Source of the DNA: UBA11740 sp035635855
Lineage (GTDB): Bacteria > Acidobacteriota > Blastocatellia > Pyrinomonadales > Pyrinomonadaceae
Direction of reading: 5' to 3'
Assembly: GCA_035635855.1 (NCBI GenBank)
Contig: DASQAF010000023.1
Coordinates: 1-64,000, forward strand
DNA: 64,000 bases
Every line of letters starts with the position of its first letter. The stretch's first letter is position 1. Under the pieces are notes generated by a model. The model made no database searches. It was given only the letters and a program-made list of their open reading frames with translations, and was not told the DNA's origin. The position numbers and the translations under genes were made by a program. This document shows positions 31,774-40,345 of this stretch, piece by piece.

Positions 31774-33456
31774 ATGGGTTTGATGGCTGCTGCCGGTTCT
31801 GCGTTTACCGTGAACCAGGGACTGATCGAAGATTCCGTCACAGCGGAGGAGATCGATGAGGTTTTGCACAAACTCGAGACTCCGGGCATCGGCGCAGAAG
31901 AGCTGCTGATTGAAGACGTCTCTGCCACCGCAGCGGCTGATGAAGATGACGAAGCCGTGGCCGAGGACCCTGAGCTGGATCTTTCGGCCGGCGAGCTGGA
32001 TAAGCAGTTAGATCCGGTTAGGGTCTACATGCGTGAAATGAGTCTGGTGCCGTTACTGAAGCGGGAACAGGAAGTCTCGATTGCCAAGAGGATCGAAGGG
32101 GGACAGACGCGGGCTCAAAGAGCTGTAGCACGCTCTCCGATCGCGCTGGTTGAGCTGCTGAAGATCGGCGATGAATTAGAAGCGGGAATGCTCGGTATCC
32201 GCGATGTCGTTATTTATTCCGATCAGCCCGAAACCCCAGAAATCGAGGAGCAGGAAGACAAAGCCGCAGAGCATCTCCAGCGGACCATTGCCGGCATTCA
32301 AGATGTCCGCAAGCTCTACCGGCTTGGACTTAGAGAATTCGAGCAACTCCGGGCGGAGCTTAAAATCACCCGTGGCAGAAGGTCGAAAAAGTTACTGAGG
32401 CTCAAGCGGAAGCTGGCGCGGAGGCGTCTTCAAGTCGCGGGGGCGATCGAAGATCTTGGTTTGAAAGACGCAGTCCGTCAACGTCTGGTTCAGGCAATCA
32501 ACGCGGTCTACGAAGAGACGCGTGCGATTGAGCGCCAGATCGAAAGCTATTCGGAGAAGCTGGACGGCAAACGCGTCAAGGCAGCCGAAAAGAGCGAGTT
32601 TAAGCGGCGCATTACCGCGGCCCGCCGTCGTTTGAAAGAGATCGAGAAGGATCATCACGTCTCTCCAGCTGAGATCAAACGCTCGCATCGAATGGTCGTC
32701 ATAGGTGAGGCCCAGGCTGCCCAGGCCAGGCAGGAGTTAACTGAAGCGAACCTGCGGTTGGTGGTCTCAATTGCCAAAAAATATCAGAATCGAGGTTTAC
32801 ACTTCCTCGACCTGATTCAGGAAGGCAATCTCGGACTGATGAAGGGCGTGGAGAAGTTTGATTGGCGCCGCGGCTACAAGTTTTCAACCTATGCTACCTG
32901 GTGGATTCGCCAGGCGATTACGAGAGCGATTGCGGATCAGGCCCGCACGATTCGCGTTCCGGTTCACATGATCGAAGTGATCAATAAGGTCAAGAACGTC
33001 ACGCGCGAGCTGGTGCGGGAACTGGGGCGCGAACCGACTACCGAGGAAATCGCGCACCAGATGGGCAGTTCAGTCGAGAAGGTCGGCAAGGCGCTGAAGC
33101 TTGTCCAACAACCTATCTCATTAGAGACGCCGATTGGCGAGGCTGGAGATTCACAACTGGGAGATTTGATCGAAGACAGGTCAAGCGACAGTCCCGCTGA
33201 AAGGGTGATGACTGCTAATCTGCGAGAGGTCACCGGTGATGTGCTGCAAACCCTGAGCCCCCGAGAGGAAAAGGTCATACGCTTGAGATTTGGGCTGGAC
33301 GCGCAGGGCCATGAACGCACCCTGGAAGAAGTGGGCGAGGACTTCAACGTCACACGCGAGCGGATACGTCAGATAGAGGTCAAGGCTCTACGGAAACTTC
33401 GCCATCCATCGCGGGCGCGAGTGCTTAAGAACTTCACCGAAGGCCAGAAGCAATAG
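31774..33456 (+). CDS. rpoD: RNA polymerase sigma-70 factor, RpoD type
   Basis: Group 1/2 sigma factor of about 560 residues. The ATG at 31774 (MGLMAAAG) follows AAGGTG closely and GAGAGGGA more distantly; ATG 31783 is an alternative. After an acidic N-terminus lacking a typical region 1.1 come region 1.2 (DPVRVYMREMSLVPLLKREQ), a charged non-conserved insert, region 2 (ANLRLVVSIAKKYQNRGLHF, DWRRGYKFSTYATWWIRQAI), region 3 (RELGREPTTEEIAHQMG) and region 4 (EEKVIRLRFGL, TLEEVGEDFNVTRERIRQIE). Regions 2.4 and 4.2 match the housekeeping type recognising TTGACA/TATAAT, which agrees with the promoters read in this window. It could be the primary factor or a close paralog. Confidence 0.9.
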   Translation: MGLMAAAGSAFTVNQGLIEDSVTAEEIDEVLHKLETPGIGAEELLIEDVSATAAADEDDEAVAEDPELDLSAGELDKQLDPVRVYMREMSLVPLLKREQEVSIAKRIEGGQTRAQRAVARSPIALVELLKIGDELEAGMLGIRDVVIYSDQPETPEIEEQEDKAAEHLQRTIAGIQDVRKLYRLGLREFEQLRAELKITRGRRSKKLLRLKRKLARRRLQVAGAIEDLGLKDAVRQRLVQAINAVYEETRAIERQIESYSEKLDGKRVKAAEKSEFKRRITAARRRLKEIEKDHHVSPAEIKRSHRMVVIGEAQAAQARQELTEANLRLVVSIAKKYQNRGLHFLDLIQEGNLGLMKGVEKFDWRRGYKFSTYATWWIRQAITRAIADQARTIRVPVHMIEVINKVKNVTRELVRELGREPTTEEIAHQMGSSVEKVGKALKLVQQPISLETPIGEAGDSQLGDLIEDRSSDSPAERVMTANLREVTGDVLQTLSPREEKVIRLRFGLDAQGHERTLEEVGEDFNVTRERIRQIEVKALRKLRHPSRARVLKNFTEGQKQ

Positions 33457-33468
33457 AGGGCTTGGCGT

Positions 33469-33511
33469 GGCACGAGCATGCGCGTGATTAACGGGGCGGG
33501 ACGCCCGTGCC
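33469..33511. repeat. Family E repeat (GGGCGGGACGCCCGTGCC type)
   Basis: The sequence GGCACGAGCATGCGCGTGAT followed by the GCGGGACGCCCGTGCC end corresponds to the copy at 56741-56785 and, in reverse, to part of the DNA glycosylase gene at 58962-58999. It contains the inner palindrome GGGCG-GGAC-GCCC and GGCAC/GTGCC ends. It sits between the sigma-factor and thioesterase genes. Confidence 0.7.
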
Positions 33512-33536
33512 ATGCTTACCCATAGGACGATCTGCA

Positions 33537-33974
33537 ATGGCAAAGATGCTTGACCGCATTGAGCAGGTCTTACGGAAAGAGGCGCCTCCTCCACCGATTG
33601 CTCGACTGATCGGCTTCAATCTCACCTCCGTCAAGCCCGGCGAAGCGGTTATTGAATTTCAGGCTACCGAAGCCCACGCGAATCCAATGGGTACGCTTCA
33701 CGGCGGGGTCCTTTGCGACATAGCAGACGCCGCGATGGGCCTCGCTTACGCGGCAAATCTCGGTGAAGGTGAATCGTTCACCACACTGGAGCTAAAGATC
33801 AACTTCCTGAAACCGATTTGGAAAGCGCGGTTGCTCGCGGTAGCGCGAGTGGTCAAACAAGGTCGGACCGTTGGTCTTGTCGAGTGCGATGTAACTGACG
33901 ACAAAGACACTCTGGTCGCGCGGGCGACGAGCACTTGTATGACATTGCGAGGCGAGCAGGCCAAGGGAAGGTGA
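33537..33974 (+). CDS. PaaI-type hot-dog fold thioesterase
   Basis: Acyl-CoA thioesterase-like protein of 145 residues. The ATG at 33537 (MAKMLDRIEQVLRKEAPPPP) has AGGA upstream; the upstream GTG at 33507 lies within a repeat and is unlikely. The hot-dog signature is visible: HANPMGTLHGGVLCDIADAAMG, with the catalytic Asn/His-Gly-Gly environment, then TTLELKINFLKPI and a final beta-strand, SLSTCMTLRG-like. The substrate is probably an aromatic or short acyl-CoA. The next gene starts within or just after its stop. Confidence 0.87.
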   Translation: MAKMLDRIEQVLRKEAPPPPIARLIGFNLTSVKPGEAVIEFQATEAHANPMGTLHGGVLCDIADAAMGLAYAANLGEGESFTTLELKINFLKPIWKARLLAVARVVKQGRTVGLVECDVTDDKDTLVARATSTCMTLRGEQAKGR

Positions 33975-33982
33975 GCAAGCTA

Positions 33983-34870
33983 ATGAGCAAGCCAGTTCGT
34001 ATTCTTTTGCAAACGACTATCGCGGCGGTCGAAGATGACTGGAACATCGATCGCTTTTCGCTGCTCTTCGAACATTTGAGTTCAATCACCGACGACCGTG
34101 GTATCCCTCTTTATGAGGTAACTGCGCGCAATGGCGAGGCAGACGCCGACGGCAACGACAAGGTATTGAGCAGCCTCGACTTGAGCGACTTTAATGAATT
34201 ATGGCTTTTCGCCGTCGATTCCGGTGATGGGCTGAGTGTCGCAGATTGTGAGGGCGTTACGCGCTTCAGGCAGAGAGGCGGCGGAATTCTCACGACGCGC
34301 GATCATCAGGATTTGGGATCGTCGCTTTGCACCCTGGGCGGCGTCGGCCGCGCGCATTTCTTTCACACGAGGCATCAGGACCCGGACGAGTCGCGACATG
34401 CGCGCGACGATCAGGACACGCCAACGATCTCGTGGCCGAATTATCATTCAGGCAGCAATGGCGACTACCAACTGATTACTCCGGTCGAGCCAGTTCACGA
34501 ACTGCTGCGCAATTCTCAATCCGCTTCCGGCGTGATTGAGTATTTTCCCGCGCACCCACACGAAGGCGGCGTTGGTGTTCCGGAAGGAGAAGAGCACGCG
34601 CGCGTGATCGCGACCGGTGTAAGCCAGGTGACGCATCGTCCCTTCAACTTGATCGTTGCGTTTGAAAGCATGACTGATGGTCACGGCAATACGTTGGGGC
34701 GAGCCATCGCCGATTCAAGCTTTCATCACTTAGTCGACTATAACTGGGACACTTCAAAAGGCTGTCCAAGTTTTGTGACCGAGCCACCTGGTGATCAAAT
34801 CCAAAGAGAGCCTGAAAAACTGAGAGACGTGAAGGCTTTCGTTAGCAACCTTGCGCAGTGGCTTGCGTGA
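33983..34870 (+). CDS. Uncharacterised protein with glutamine-amidotransferase/ThuA-like tone
   Basis: Protein of 295 residues, start at ATG 33983 or at the GTG at 33971 that overlaps the previous stop. I do not recognise a named family. The N-terminal half reads KPVRILLQTTIAAVEDDWNI then DLSDFNELWLFAVDSG, VTRFRQRGGGILTTRDHQDL and SLCTLGGVGRAHFFHTRHQD, an alternating beta-alpha pattern like class I amidotransferase or ThuA folds, with a GGG-ILTTRDHQ turn where a nucleophile elbow would sit but with no Cys there. His-rich HFFHTRHQD and WPNYHSG suggest a metal site. It has no signal peptide. Its compact arrangement with the thioesterase suggests one transcript. Confidence 0.5.
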   Translation: MSKPVRILLQTTIAAVEDDWNIDRFSLLFEHLSSITDDRGIPLYEVTARNGEADADGNDKVLSSLDLSDFNELWLFAVDSGDGLSVADCEGVTRFRQRGGGILTTRDHQDLGSSLCTLGGVGRAHFFHTRHQDPDESRHARDDQDTPTISWPNYHSGSNGDYQLITPVEPVHELLRNSQSASGVIEYFPAHPHEGGVGVPEGEEHARVIATGVSQVTHRPFNLIVAFESMTDGHGNTLGRAIADSSFHHLVDYNWDTSKGCPSFVTEPPGDQIQREPEKLRDVKAFVSNLAQWLA

Positions 34871-34954
34871 TCTGGCAGCTCTCGACATTCGGAGCAGCGA
34901 TAGTGCTCGCACCAATCCTGCAAGCTGAAGTAGTCATACACCTGGGAGATCATC

Positions 34955-35938
34955 GTGCAATATCGTGAATTGGGACGCACTGGCTGGAAGGTGTCCTCGA
35001 TTAGCTTCGGCACCTGGGCGATCGGCGCCGAATGGGGCGCCGTTAACGATCAGGAGTCGCTGGCGGCACTTCATCGCGCGCTGGACCATGGCGTGAATCT
35101 CTTCGACACGGCCGATGTCTATGGAGATGGGCGCAGTGAACGACTCTTAGCACAACTGCGTGGCGAGCGCAGCGAGCCTTTCTATGTGGCTACCAAGGCC
35201 GGACGACGTCTCGACCCACATGTGGCCGGTGGTTACAACCGGGAGAACATCACAGCATTTGTTGAGCGCAGCCTGCGGAATCTGAAGACGGACGCGCTGG
35301 ATCTACTGCAACTGCATTGCCCGCCCACATCTGTCTATTACATGCCTGAGGTGTTCGAGGTTCTCGACGAACTCACCCAGGATGGCAAGCTGCGTTTCTA
35401 CGGAGTCAGCGTCGAAAAGGTTGAAGAAGCGCTGAAGGCTATAGAATACCCGGGTGTGCAATCGGTCCAAATCATTTTCAACATTTTCCGGCAACGGCCG
35501 CGTGATTTGTTCTTCGCTGAGGCGCAGCGCCGCCGAGTTGGTATCTTTGCGCGAGTGCCACTATCGTCGGGCCTGTTATCAGGGAAGTTGACGTCCAACA
35601 GCCTTTTTGCGGCGAGTGATCACCGCGCTTTCAATCGCCACGGCGAAGCGTTTGATCGCGGTGAGACTTTCTCGGGAGTGGACTACAACACAGGCTTGCA
35701 AGCAGTTGAAGCGCTTCGCCCACAGGTGCCTGCCGGAATGACGATGGCCCAGATGGCACTGCGTTGGATACTAATGTTTCCGGCGGTGACCTGCGCCATC
35801 CCCGGCGCAAAACGACCGGAGCAGGTAGACGAAAATGCCGCAGCTTCCGACCTGCCGCCACTGACGGCTGAAGCGATGTCGGAGATCGAAGCCATCTACA
35901 ATCGGCAAATACGCCCGCAAGTACATCATTATTGGTGA
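34955..35938 (+). CDS. Aldo/keto reductase
   Basis: NADPH-dependent aldo/keto reductase of 327 residues, cytoplasmic TIM barrel. The GTG at 34955 (MQYRELGRTGWKVSSISFGT) follows GGGAG. The catalytic tetrad is visible: Asp and Tyr in FDTADVYGDGRSE, Lys in YVATKAGRR and His in LLQLHCPP. The C-terminal AIPGAKRPEQVDENAAA is the NADPH-binding region. The physiological substrate is unknown. It stands alone between the previous group and rpiB. Confidence 0.92.
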   Translation: MQYRELGRTGWKVSSISFGTWAIGAEWGAVNDQESLAALHRALDHGVNLFDTADVYGDGRSERLLAQLRGERSEPFYVATKAGRRLDPHVAGGYNRENITAFVERSLRNLKTDALDLLQLHCPPTSVYYMPEVFEVLDELTQDGKLRFYGVSVEKVEEALKAIEYPGVQSVQIIFNIFRQRPRDLFFAEAQRRRVGIFARVPLSSGLLSGKLTSNSLFAASDHRAFNRHGEAFDRGETFSGVDYNTGLQAVEALRPQVPAGMTMAQMALRWILMFPAVTCAIPGAKRPEQVDENAAASDLPPLTAEAMSEIEAIYNRQIRPQVHHYW

Positions 35939-36059
35939 CGATGTCGTCTAGCTCCAATGCAAGAAGAAAAGCCTATGTGAGTTGGTATCCATGACGCGTT
36001 GGCAGTCGCTGACTAGCTGGGACGCTGCCAGCGAACAATCGTATAGATAGGAACTCCAG

Positions 36060-36491
36060 ATGAAGATCGCAATCGGCTCCGACCACGCTGGGTATAAATA
36101 CAAGGAGAAGATCAAGCAGTTGCTCAGCGGATTGGGACATGTGGTGGTTGATTTTGGCACCGATTCGGAAGAGCCAGTCGACTACCCGATCTTCATACGT
36201 CCGGTGGCTCTCGCGGTGGCTCGGGGCGAAGCCGACCGCGGTGTCGTGCTCGGCGGTTCGGGCAATGGTGAAGCTATGGCTGCGAACCGCGTCAAAGGAG
36301 TGCGTTGCGCTGTCTGCTGGAATGTTGAGTCGGCGCGTCTGGCGCGCCAGCACAACGACGCGAATATCATCTCACTGGGACAACGTATGATTACGGAGGA
36401 GGCCGCTTTGGAGATCGTGCACGTCTGGCTCGAGACGCCTTTCGAGGGCGGCCGTCACCTGCATAGGATTCAACTGCTCGATCTGGAGTAG
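36060..36491 (+). CDS. rpiB: Ribose-5-phosphate isomerase B-type sugar isomerase
   Basis: RpiB/LacAB family isomerase of 143 residues interconverting ribose 5-phosphate and ribulose 5-phosphate. The ATG at 36060 gives the family N-terminus, MKIAIGSDHAGYKYKEKI. The active-site loop reads GGSGNGEAMAANRVKGVRCA: the Cys of E. coli RpiB (CGTGIG) is missing and a Glu is present, as in the actinobacterial (Mycobacterium) form where Glu acts as base. Related sugar-phosphate isomerases cannot be excluded. The amine oxidase gene follows after a short tandem repeat. Confidence 0.88.
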   Translation: MKIAIGSDHAGYKYKEKIKQLLSGLGHVVVDFGTDSEEPVDYPIFIRPVALAVARGEADRGVVLGGSGNGEAMAANRVKGVRCAVCWNVESARLARQHNDANIISLGQRMITEEAALEIVHVWLETPFEGGRHLHRIQLLDLE

Positions 36492-36500
36492 CCGCCACCC

Positions 36501-36546
36501 CAAAAACATAGTGCCTCAAAAATATAGTGCCCTCAAAAATATAGTG
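36501..36546 (+). repeat. Three tandem AAAAATATAGTG units at a gene start
   Basis: CAAAAACATAGTGC, TCAAAAATATAGTGC and TCAAAAATATAGTGA follow each other at 36501-36514, 36516-36530 and 36533-36546, a unit of about 16-17 bases. Each unit ends in GTG; the first and third GTG (36511, 36544) are in frame with the amine oxidase gene, the second is not. Confidence 0.8.
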
Positions 36547-37977
36547 ATAGCCACTAACCTTCCCAATCTTAAAAACAAAAGTTCGGATGTCCTGATTATC
36601 GGCGCGGGCGCCGCTGGTCTGGCTGCTGCGCGTGATCTCAGCGTCGCCGGCCGCAAGGTGATCGTGCTGGAAGCGCGCGATCGCATCGGCGGGCGTATCT
36701 TCACTCGCAGAGATCCAGCCGCCGCGATTCCCATCGAACTCGGGGCCGAATTCGTGCATGGCAAATCCCCTGAGCTTTGGCATCTCGCGCAGAGGGCGCA
36801 CCTGAAACTCTACGAGGTGAGCGACCGCCACTTGTATTTCGAGAATGGCAAACTAATTAAGTCAAAAAACTTCTGGGCCAAAATCGAAGGTCTAAATGAG
36901 AAGATGTGTTCAGCCGGCACTGATCAATCTTTCAAAGACTTTCTTTCCTCATTGCCTGATGACCAGGAAACGCGGCGCGCCAAAGCCATAGCCGTTCGCT
37001 ATGTTGAGGGCTTCCATGCGGCTAGGATCGACCGCATCGGCATCCACGGCCTGGTCAAAGCTAACGAAGCCGCCGATTCTATCGAAGGCGGTAAGTCGTT
37101 TCGCTTTCTCGATGGATACGATTCGCTCGTGCAGGCTTTGCGAGCCGAAGCCGAAAGCCACGGTGCAACCATTCGTCTAAATACCGTGATTAAAGAAATT
37201 CGTTGGAAGGGCATCGGCGTTGAAGCTGTCTGCGACAGTGGCAGTGGAGACAGTTCGTTCGCGGCATCTTGCGCCGTCATCACGCTGCCGCTGGGCGTGC
37301 TGCAAGCAAGTCCGGACCAACCGGCCGCTGTGCGATTTATTCCTGAACTGCCGCCAGAGAAGCAAACTGCCATTAAAAATCTTGAAATGGGCCACGTCCT
37401 CAGAATTGTCCTCAGTTTTCGCGAACGCTTTTGGGAAACATTGACCTGCTGGGATCAGGATAACAAGCCAGTGAAATTCGCGGATGCCGGATTCATTCAC
37501 TGTCCCGACCTGCCGCTTCCGACCTGGTGGACTCAATTGCCGGTTCGTGCACCGGTTTTGGTTGGTTGGGTTGGCGGGCCAAACGCGGATCGCATCAGTG
37601 GGAGCAGTACTTCGAGGCACACTGTCGCTCATCAGACGGAAAGGGATAACGCTCAGGCTGCCGGCGAGCGACTTGGTTCTCTTGTGCTCAATCAGGCGAT
37701 TGCCTCGCTCACGCGGATCTTCGATCTTTCAACTGAATACATACGCGATCGATTGGCGGCTTTTTACTTTCATGACTGGCAACATGATCCATTCTCGCGC
37801 GGCGCCTACGGGTACGTTCCCGTTGCAGGTCTCGATGATCAGCTCGCGTTGTCGCAACCGGTGGACGGCACTTTGTTCTTTGCCGGCGAAGCGACGAGCG
37901 TCGGCCACATCGGCACTGTTCACGGCGCAATCATAAGCGGCCAACGCGCCGCCAGGGAAATCCTTGCCCGACTGTAG
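36511..37977 (+). CDS. Flavin-containing amine oxidase family protein
   Basis: FAD-dependent oxidoreductase of up to 488 residues, of the monoamine/polyamine oxidase family. The dinucleotide-binding motif VLIIGAGAAGLAAARDLS, with VIVLEARDRIGGRI after it, lies near residues 27-63; the substrate region includes GAEFVHGKSPELW; the C-terminal FAD motif is GTLFFAGEATSVGHIGTVHG. The start is unsettled: GTG at 36511 or 36544, both within tandem repeats and without a convincing ribosome site. It has no signal peptide. The substrate may be an amine, amino acid or, in related proteins, a phytoene-like molecule; an amine is most likely. Confidence 0.88.
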   Translation: MPQKYSALKNIVIATNLPNLKNKSSDVLIIGAGAAGLAAARDLSVAGRKVIVLEARDRIGGRIFTRRDPAAAIPIELGAEFVHGKSPELWHLAQRAHLKLYEVSDRHLYFENGKLIKSKNFWAKIEGLNEKMCSAGTDQSFKDFLSSLPDDQETRRAKAIAVRYVEGFHAARIDRIGIHGLVKANEAADSIEGGKSFRFLDGYDSLVQALRAEAESHGATIRLNTVIKEIRWKGIGVEAVCDSGSGDSSFAASCAVITLPLGVLQASPDQPAAVRFIPELPPEKQTAIKNLEMGHVLRIVLSFRERFWETLTCWDQDNKPVKFADAGFIHCPDLPLPTWWTQLPVRAPVLVGWVGGPNADRISGSSTSRHTVAHQTERDNAQAAGERLGSLVLNQAIASLTRIFDLSTEYIRDRLAAFYFHDWQHDPFSRGAYGYVPVAGLDDQLALSQPVDGTLFFAGEATSVGHIGTVHGAIISGQRAAREILARL

Positions 37978-37995
37978 ACGAAGTGTCAGATTCTT

Positions 37996-38556
37996 TTAGT
38001 GGGAATCATCAGTTTTTTTCCCCTTTTGCGAAAGGCTGATTGCGAAGTAGGTAATCGTGTCCCACGAATTATGAATTCCAATGAACAACAGCAGCAGCGC
38101 CGCCAGGGCAACCAGAAAAAGAGGCCGCTGTGGATGGCGGGTAAGTAAACTTGCCGCGACGAGCACCAACGCATAAGCGATAAGTGGAAGCACTGTATGC
38201 CAGAGCCAGTCTTCAAATACCGGGCGGTAACCGGTCTGTTGTCGTGCTCGCCGAATGACTATTACTCCGTAAACAACGCCTGCGAATCCACACGCGCCCA
38301 GTGCCAAAGCGACGCTCGATAAAGAGTGCCAGGGTGCGCTCACAATTGCCGAGACCAGCAGCACCGCGCAGAAATGGATTACCGTCGGAGTGCCGAAAGC
38401 GCTGATCTCTCGCCCAGTGCTTGGTCTTTCGACTTCTGCAATAAGCGCCATCACCACAAATTGCAGTCCGGTCAGCGCCGCTCCTGATGAACCGACGATG
38501 ACGTAAAAACTTTCCCATTCACGCAGTGCGCTAAGCGCTCGGGCGGCTTCTTCCAT
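37996..38556 (-). CDS. Conserved hypothetical membrane protein, about five helices
   Basis: Inner-membrane protein of 186 residues with about five hydrophobic spans: FYVIVGSSGAALTGLQFVVMALI, VIHFCAVLLVSAIVSAPW, VALALGACGFAGVVYGVIVI, TVLPLIAYALVLVAASLL and LFLVALAALLLLFIGIHNSW. The ATG at 38556 follows GAGGATCA. No catalytic motif is seen and I do not assign a family. It is convergent with the amine oxidase gene, 18 bases apart. Confidence 0.75.
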   Translation of the reverse strand: MEEAARALSALREWESFYVIVGSSGAALTGLQFVVMALIAEVERPSTGREISAFGTPTVIHFCAVLLVSAIVSAPWHSLSSVALALGACGFAGVVYGVIVIRRARQQTGYRPVFEDWLWHTVLPLIAYALVLVAASLLTRHPQRPLFLVALAALLLLFIGIHNSWDTITYFAISLSQKGKKTDDSH

Positions 38557-38803
38557 GGTTGATCCTCAATGAAAAAAATAACACGCTTGTCTTGAAAAGT
38601 AACTGTTGCCGGTCCGCACCAGCCTGAAGAGGTTTTCAAGAGAGCGTCTCTGGTTCTCGTGAGTTTGGCGACTAATATTTCGTGCCCAAGCGCGCTGGGG
38701 TAACACGTTGAGTGCCCCCGATGCGGCCCGCTTCAAGGTGAGAGCTAGAGTTCGTTTCTTAAATAAGAAACCGCACTCCCGGCCTTTGAGGACGCCTCTC
38801 TCT

Positions 38804-39268
38804 CTACGCTGTCATCGCCGTCGTGCGCTTCGCTTCCAAAATGAGTCGACAGACTTCCTCAATCAACTCATCGTTGTCAGCGGGCTTGACCAAATAGGCT
38901 TGCGCGCCGGCAGTCAACGCCTGCAGCTTGTCACCTTCGTTTGCCGCGCCGGAATAAAATAGGATGGGCGTCCGGGGATTGAACTCGCGAAGCTTCTTAC
39001 ACAAATCAATTCCTGAGCATCCTGACATCCAGTTGTCGATCAGATATAAATCGAACTGACTTGATCGCGCGATCATCAATGCGTCGTCGCAGTTTTCGGC
39101 TGGAATGACCTTGTAGTGGCTGCGAGCCAGCACGTAGGTAACGAGTTCGCGAGTATCCTTATCGTCTTCTACATACAGGATCGAACCGACCGAAGATGAA
39201 GACCTTCGGTTAAGTCGTCTGCCTGGTTGCATACCTCGTTCTGCGAGCGAATAGGGTTTGTCATACAT
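38804..39268 (-). CDS. Single-domain response regulator
   Basis: Stand-alone CheY-like receiver of 154 residues with a positively charged N-terminal extension (about 1-28, GRRLNRRSSSSVG). Acidic pair in ILYVEDDKDTRELV, phospho-acceptor Asp in LYLIDNWMSGCSG, Thr/Ser position in LFYSGAANEGD and Lys in AYLVKPADNDELI. There is no output domain, so it acts through protein contact or as a phosphorelay step. No kinase gene is adjacent; the partner is elsewhere. Confidence 0.88.
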   Translation of the reverse strand: MYDKPYSLAERGMQPGRRLNRRSSSSVGSILYVEDDKDTRELVTYVLARSHYKVIPAENCDDALMIARSSQFDLYLIDNWMSGCSGIDLCKKLREFNPRTPILFYSGAANEGDKLQALTAGAQAYLVKPADNDELIEEVCRLILEAKRTTAMTA

Positions 39269-39418
39269 AACCGTTCAATGCCGCTGGAATTTTGTGAATG
39301 GGCGACCGAACATATTCCACTAACAACGTGCCTTGAAGCGAACCATGTGTCTTCCAGTACAAACCTGTGGGTTGGCTCAAACCCCGGTTAAAAAGACTCT
39401 TCGTTCGCCCAAGCGTAT

Positions 39419-40327
39419 TCAAGCTGCCTGAACGGGGAAGTTTACCTGGGCCCACGCCGAAAACGTGGTCGGTTGCCGGCCTGCTATTTTGTTTGCAAGC
39501 GCAATTTGAGCGGACGAATCCGAACCCAGGTAGGTGTGAGCTTCCCAGTAACTGAACATCTCGACAATTTCGGTTGCTCCAGGAAAGGAACCCGCGAAAC
39601 TTTCCTTTGGGACCTGCTTGCATGAAAGGTTATGACCCTGTCGGTTTAGGGTCTCAACGATTTCATTGAAGCTCATGAAATCTCCGACGAGTGGCAGATA
39701 CTCACCATTGCCTGCCTCATCCGGATGTGCGAAGGCGCCGGCCACGATGTAGCCGAGTTCGTTGATGTCGCCCATGTGAATGACCCGCACAGTTGGATCA
39801 AGCGGAAGGGTCCAGCCCACGGAACCTTCAGCCTGCTTTTGCGGAGCCATCATGCCCGTAAGGTTCCCGTAGTAGAACGGCGCGATGACGAACGTATGGT
39901 TCGAAAACGCGGCTTCCTTAACTATCCGATCGATCTTGGCCTTGCCGGTAAAGTGAGGAACGTCGAACTTGCCGCCGCTGATCGCTTCTACATCAGGCAG
40001 CGTGGACCAGATAAAGTGTTTGACGCCGGCATCCATTGCAGCGCGTATCGCCGCTGTTGCCTGCTTAAGCTCGTCGGCGCCTCCGTGTGCCCAAAAATTG
40101 GTCACCAGGAAAACTCCGTGTGCCCCTTCAAATGCAGCGTTAAGGGTCTCTGGCTGATCTAAGTCAGCTTCGACGACTTCCTCTGCCAGTTCGCGATGCT
40201 TGTCTGGATCGCGAGTCAGTGCGCGCACTTTGAATTGTCCGCGGGCTTGCAGAGCGCGTACGACTCCGCCACCCTGGTGTCCCGTTGCGCCGATCACGGC
40301 GATCAGTTTTTTATTGTTGGATAACAT
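39419..40327 (-). CDS. NmrA-like NAD(P)-binding protein
   Basis: Atypical short-chain dehydrogenase of the NmrA/HSCARG type, 302 residues. The ATG at 40327 follows AAGGAA. The nucleotide motif is IAVIGATGHQGGGVVRALQARG (glycine-rich), followed by VRALTRDPDKHRELA, which prefers NADP by its Arg residues. Typical members sense redox state or reduce quinones. It starts 18 bases after the DoxX gene and is the last gene of the MarR-pirin-DoxX-NmrA set, which suggests a response to electrophiles or oxidants. Confidence 0.88.
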   Translation of the reverse strand: MLSNNKKLIAVIGATGHQGGGVVRALQARGQFKVRALTRDPDKHRELAEEVVEADLDQPETLNAAFEGAHGVFLVTNFWAHGGADELKQATAAIRAAMDAGVKHFIWSTLPDVEAISGGKFDVPHFTGKAKIDRIVKEAAFSNHTFVIAPFYYGNLTGMMAPQKQAEGSVGWTLPLDPTVRVIHMGDINELGYIVAGAFAHPDEAGNGEYLPLVGDFMSFNEIVETLNRQGHNLSCKQVPKESFAGSFPGATEIVEMFSYWEAHTYLGSDSSAQIALANKIAGRQPTTFSAWAQVNFPVQAA

Positions 40328-40345
40328 GTCGATTCCTTGTTTGGT

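Noticed and set aside
33507..33536. GTG at 33507 as the thioesterase start
   Set aside because: It lies in the family E repeat, while the ATG at 33537 gives the expected N-terminus and has an upstream AGGA.
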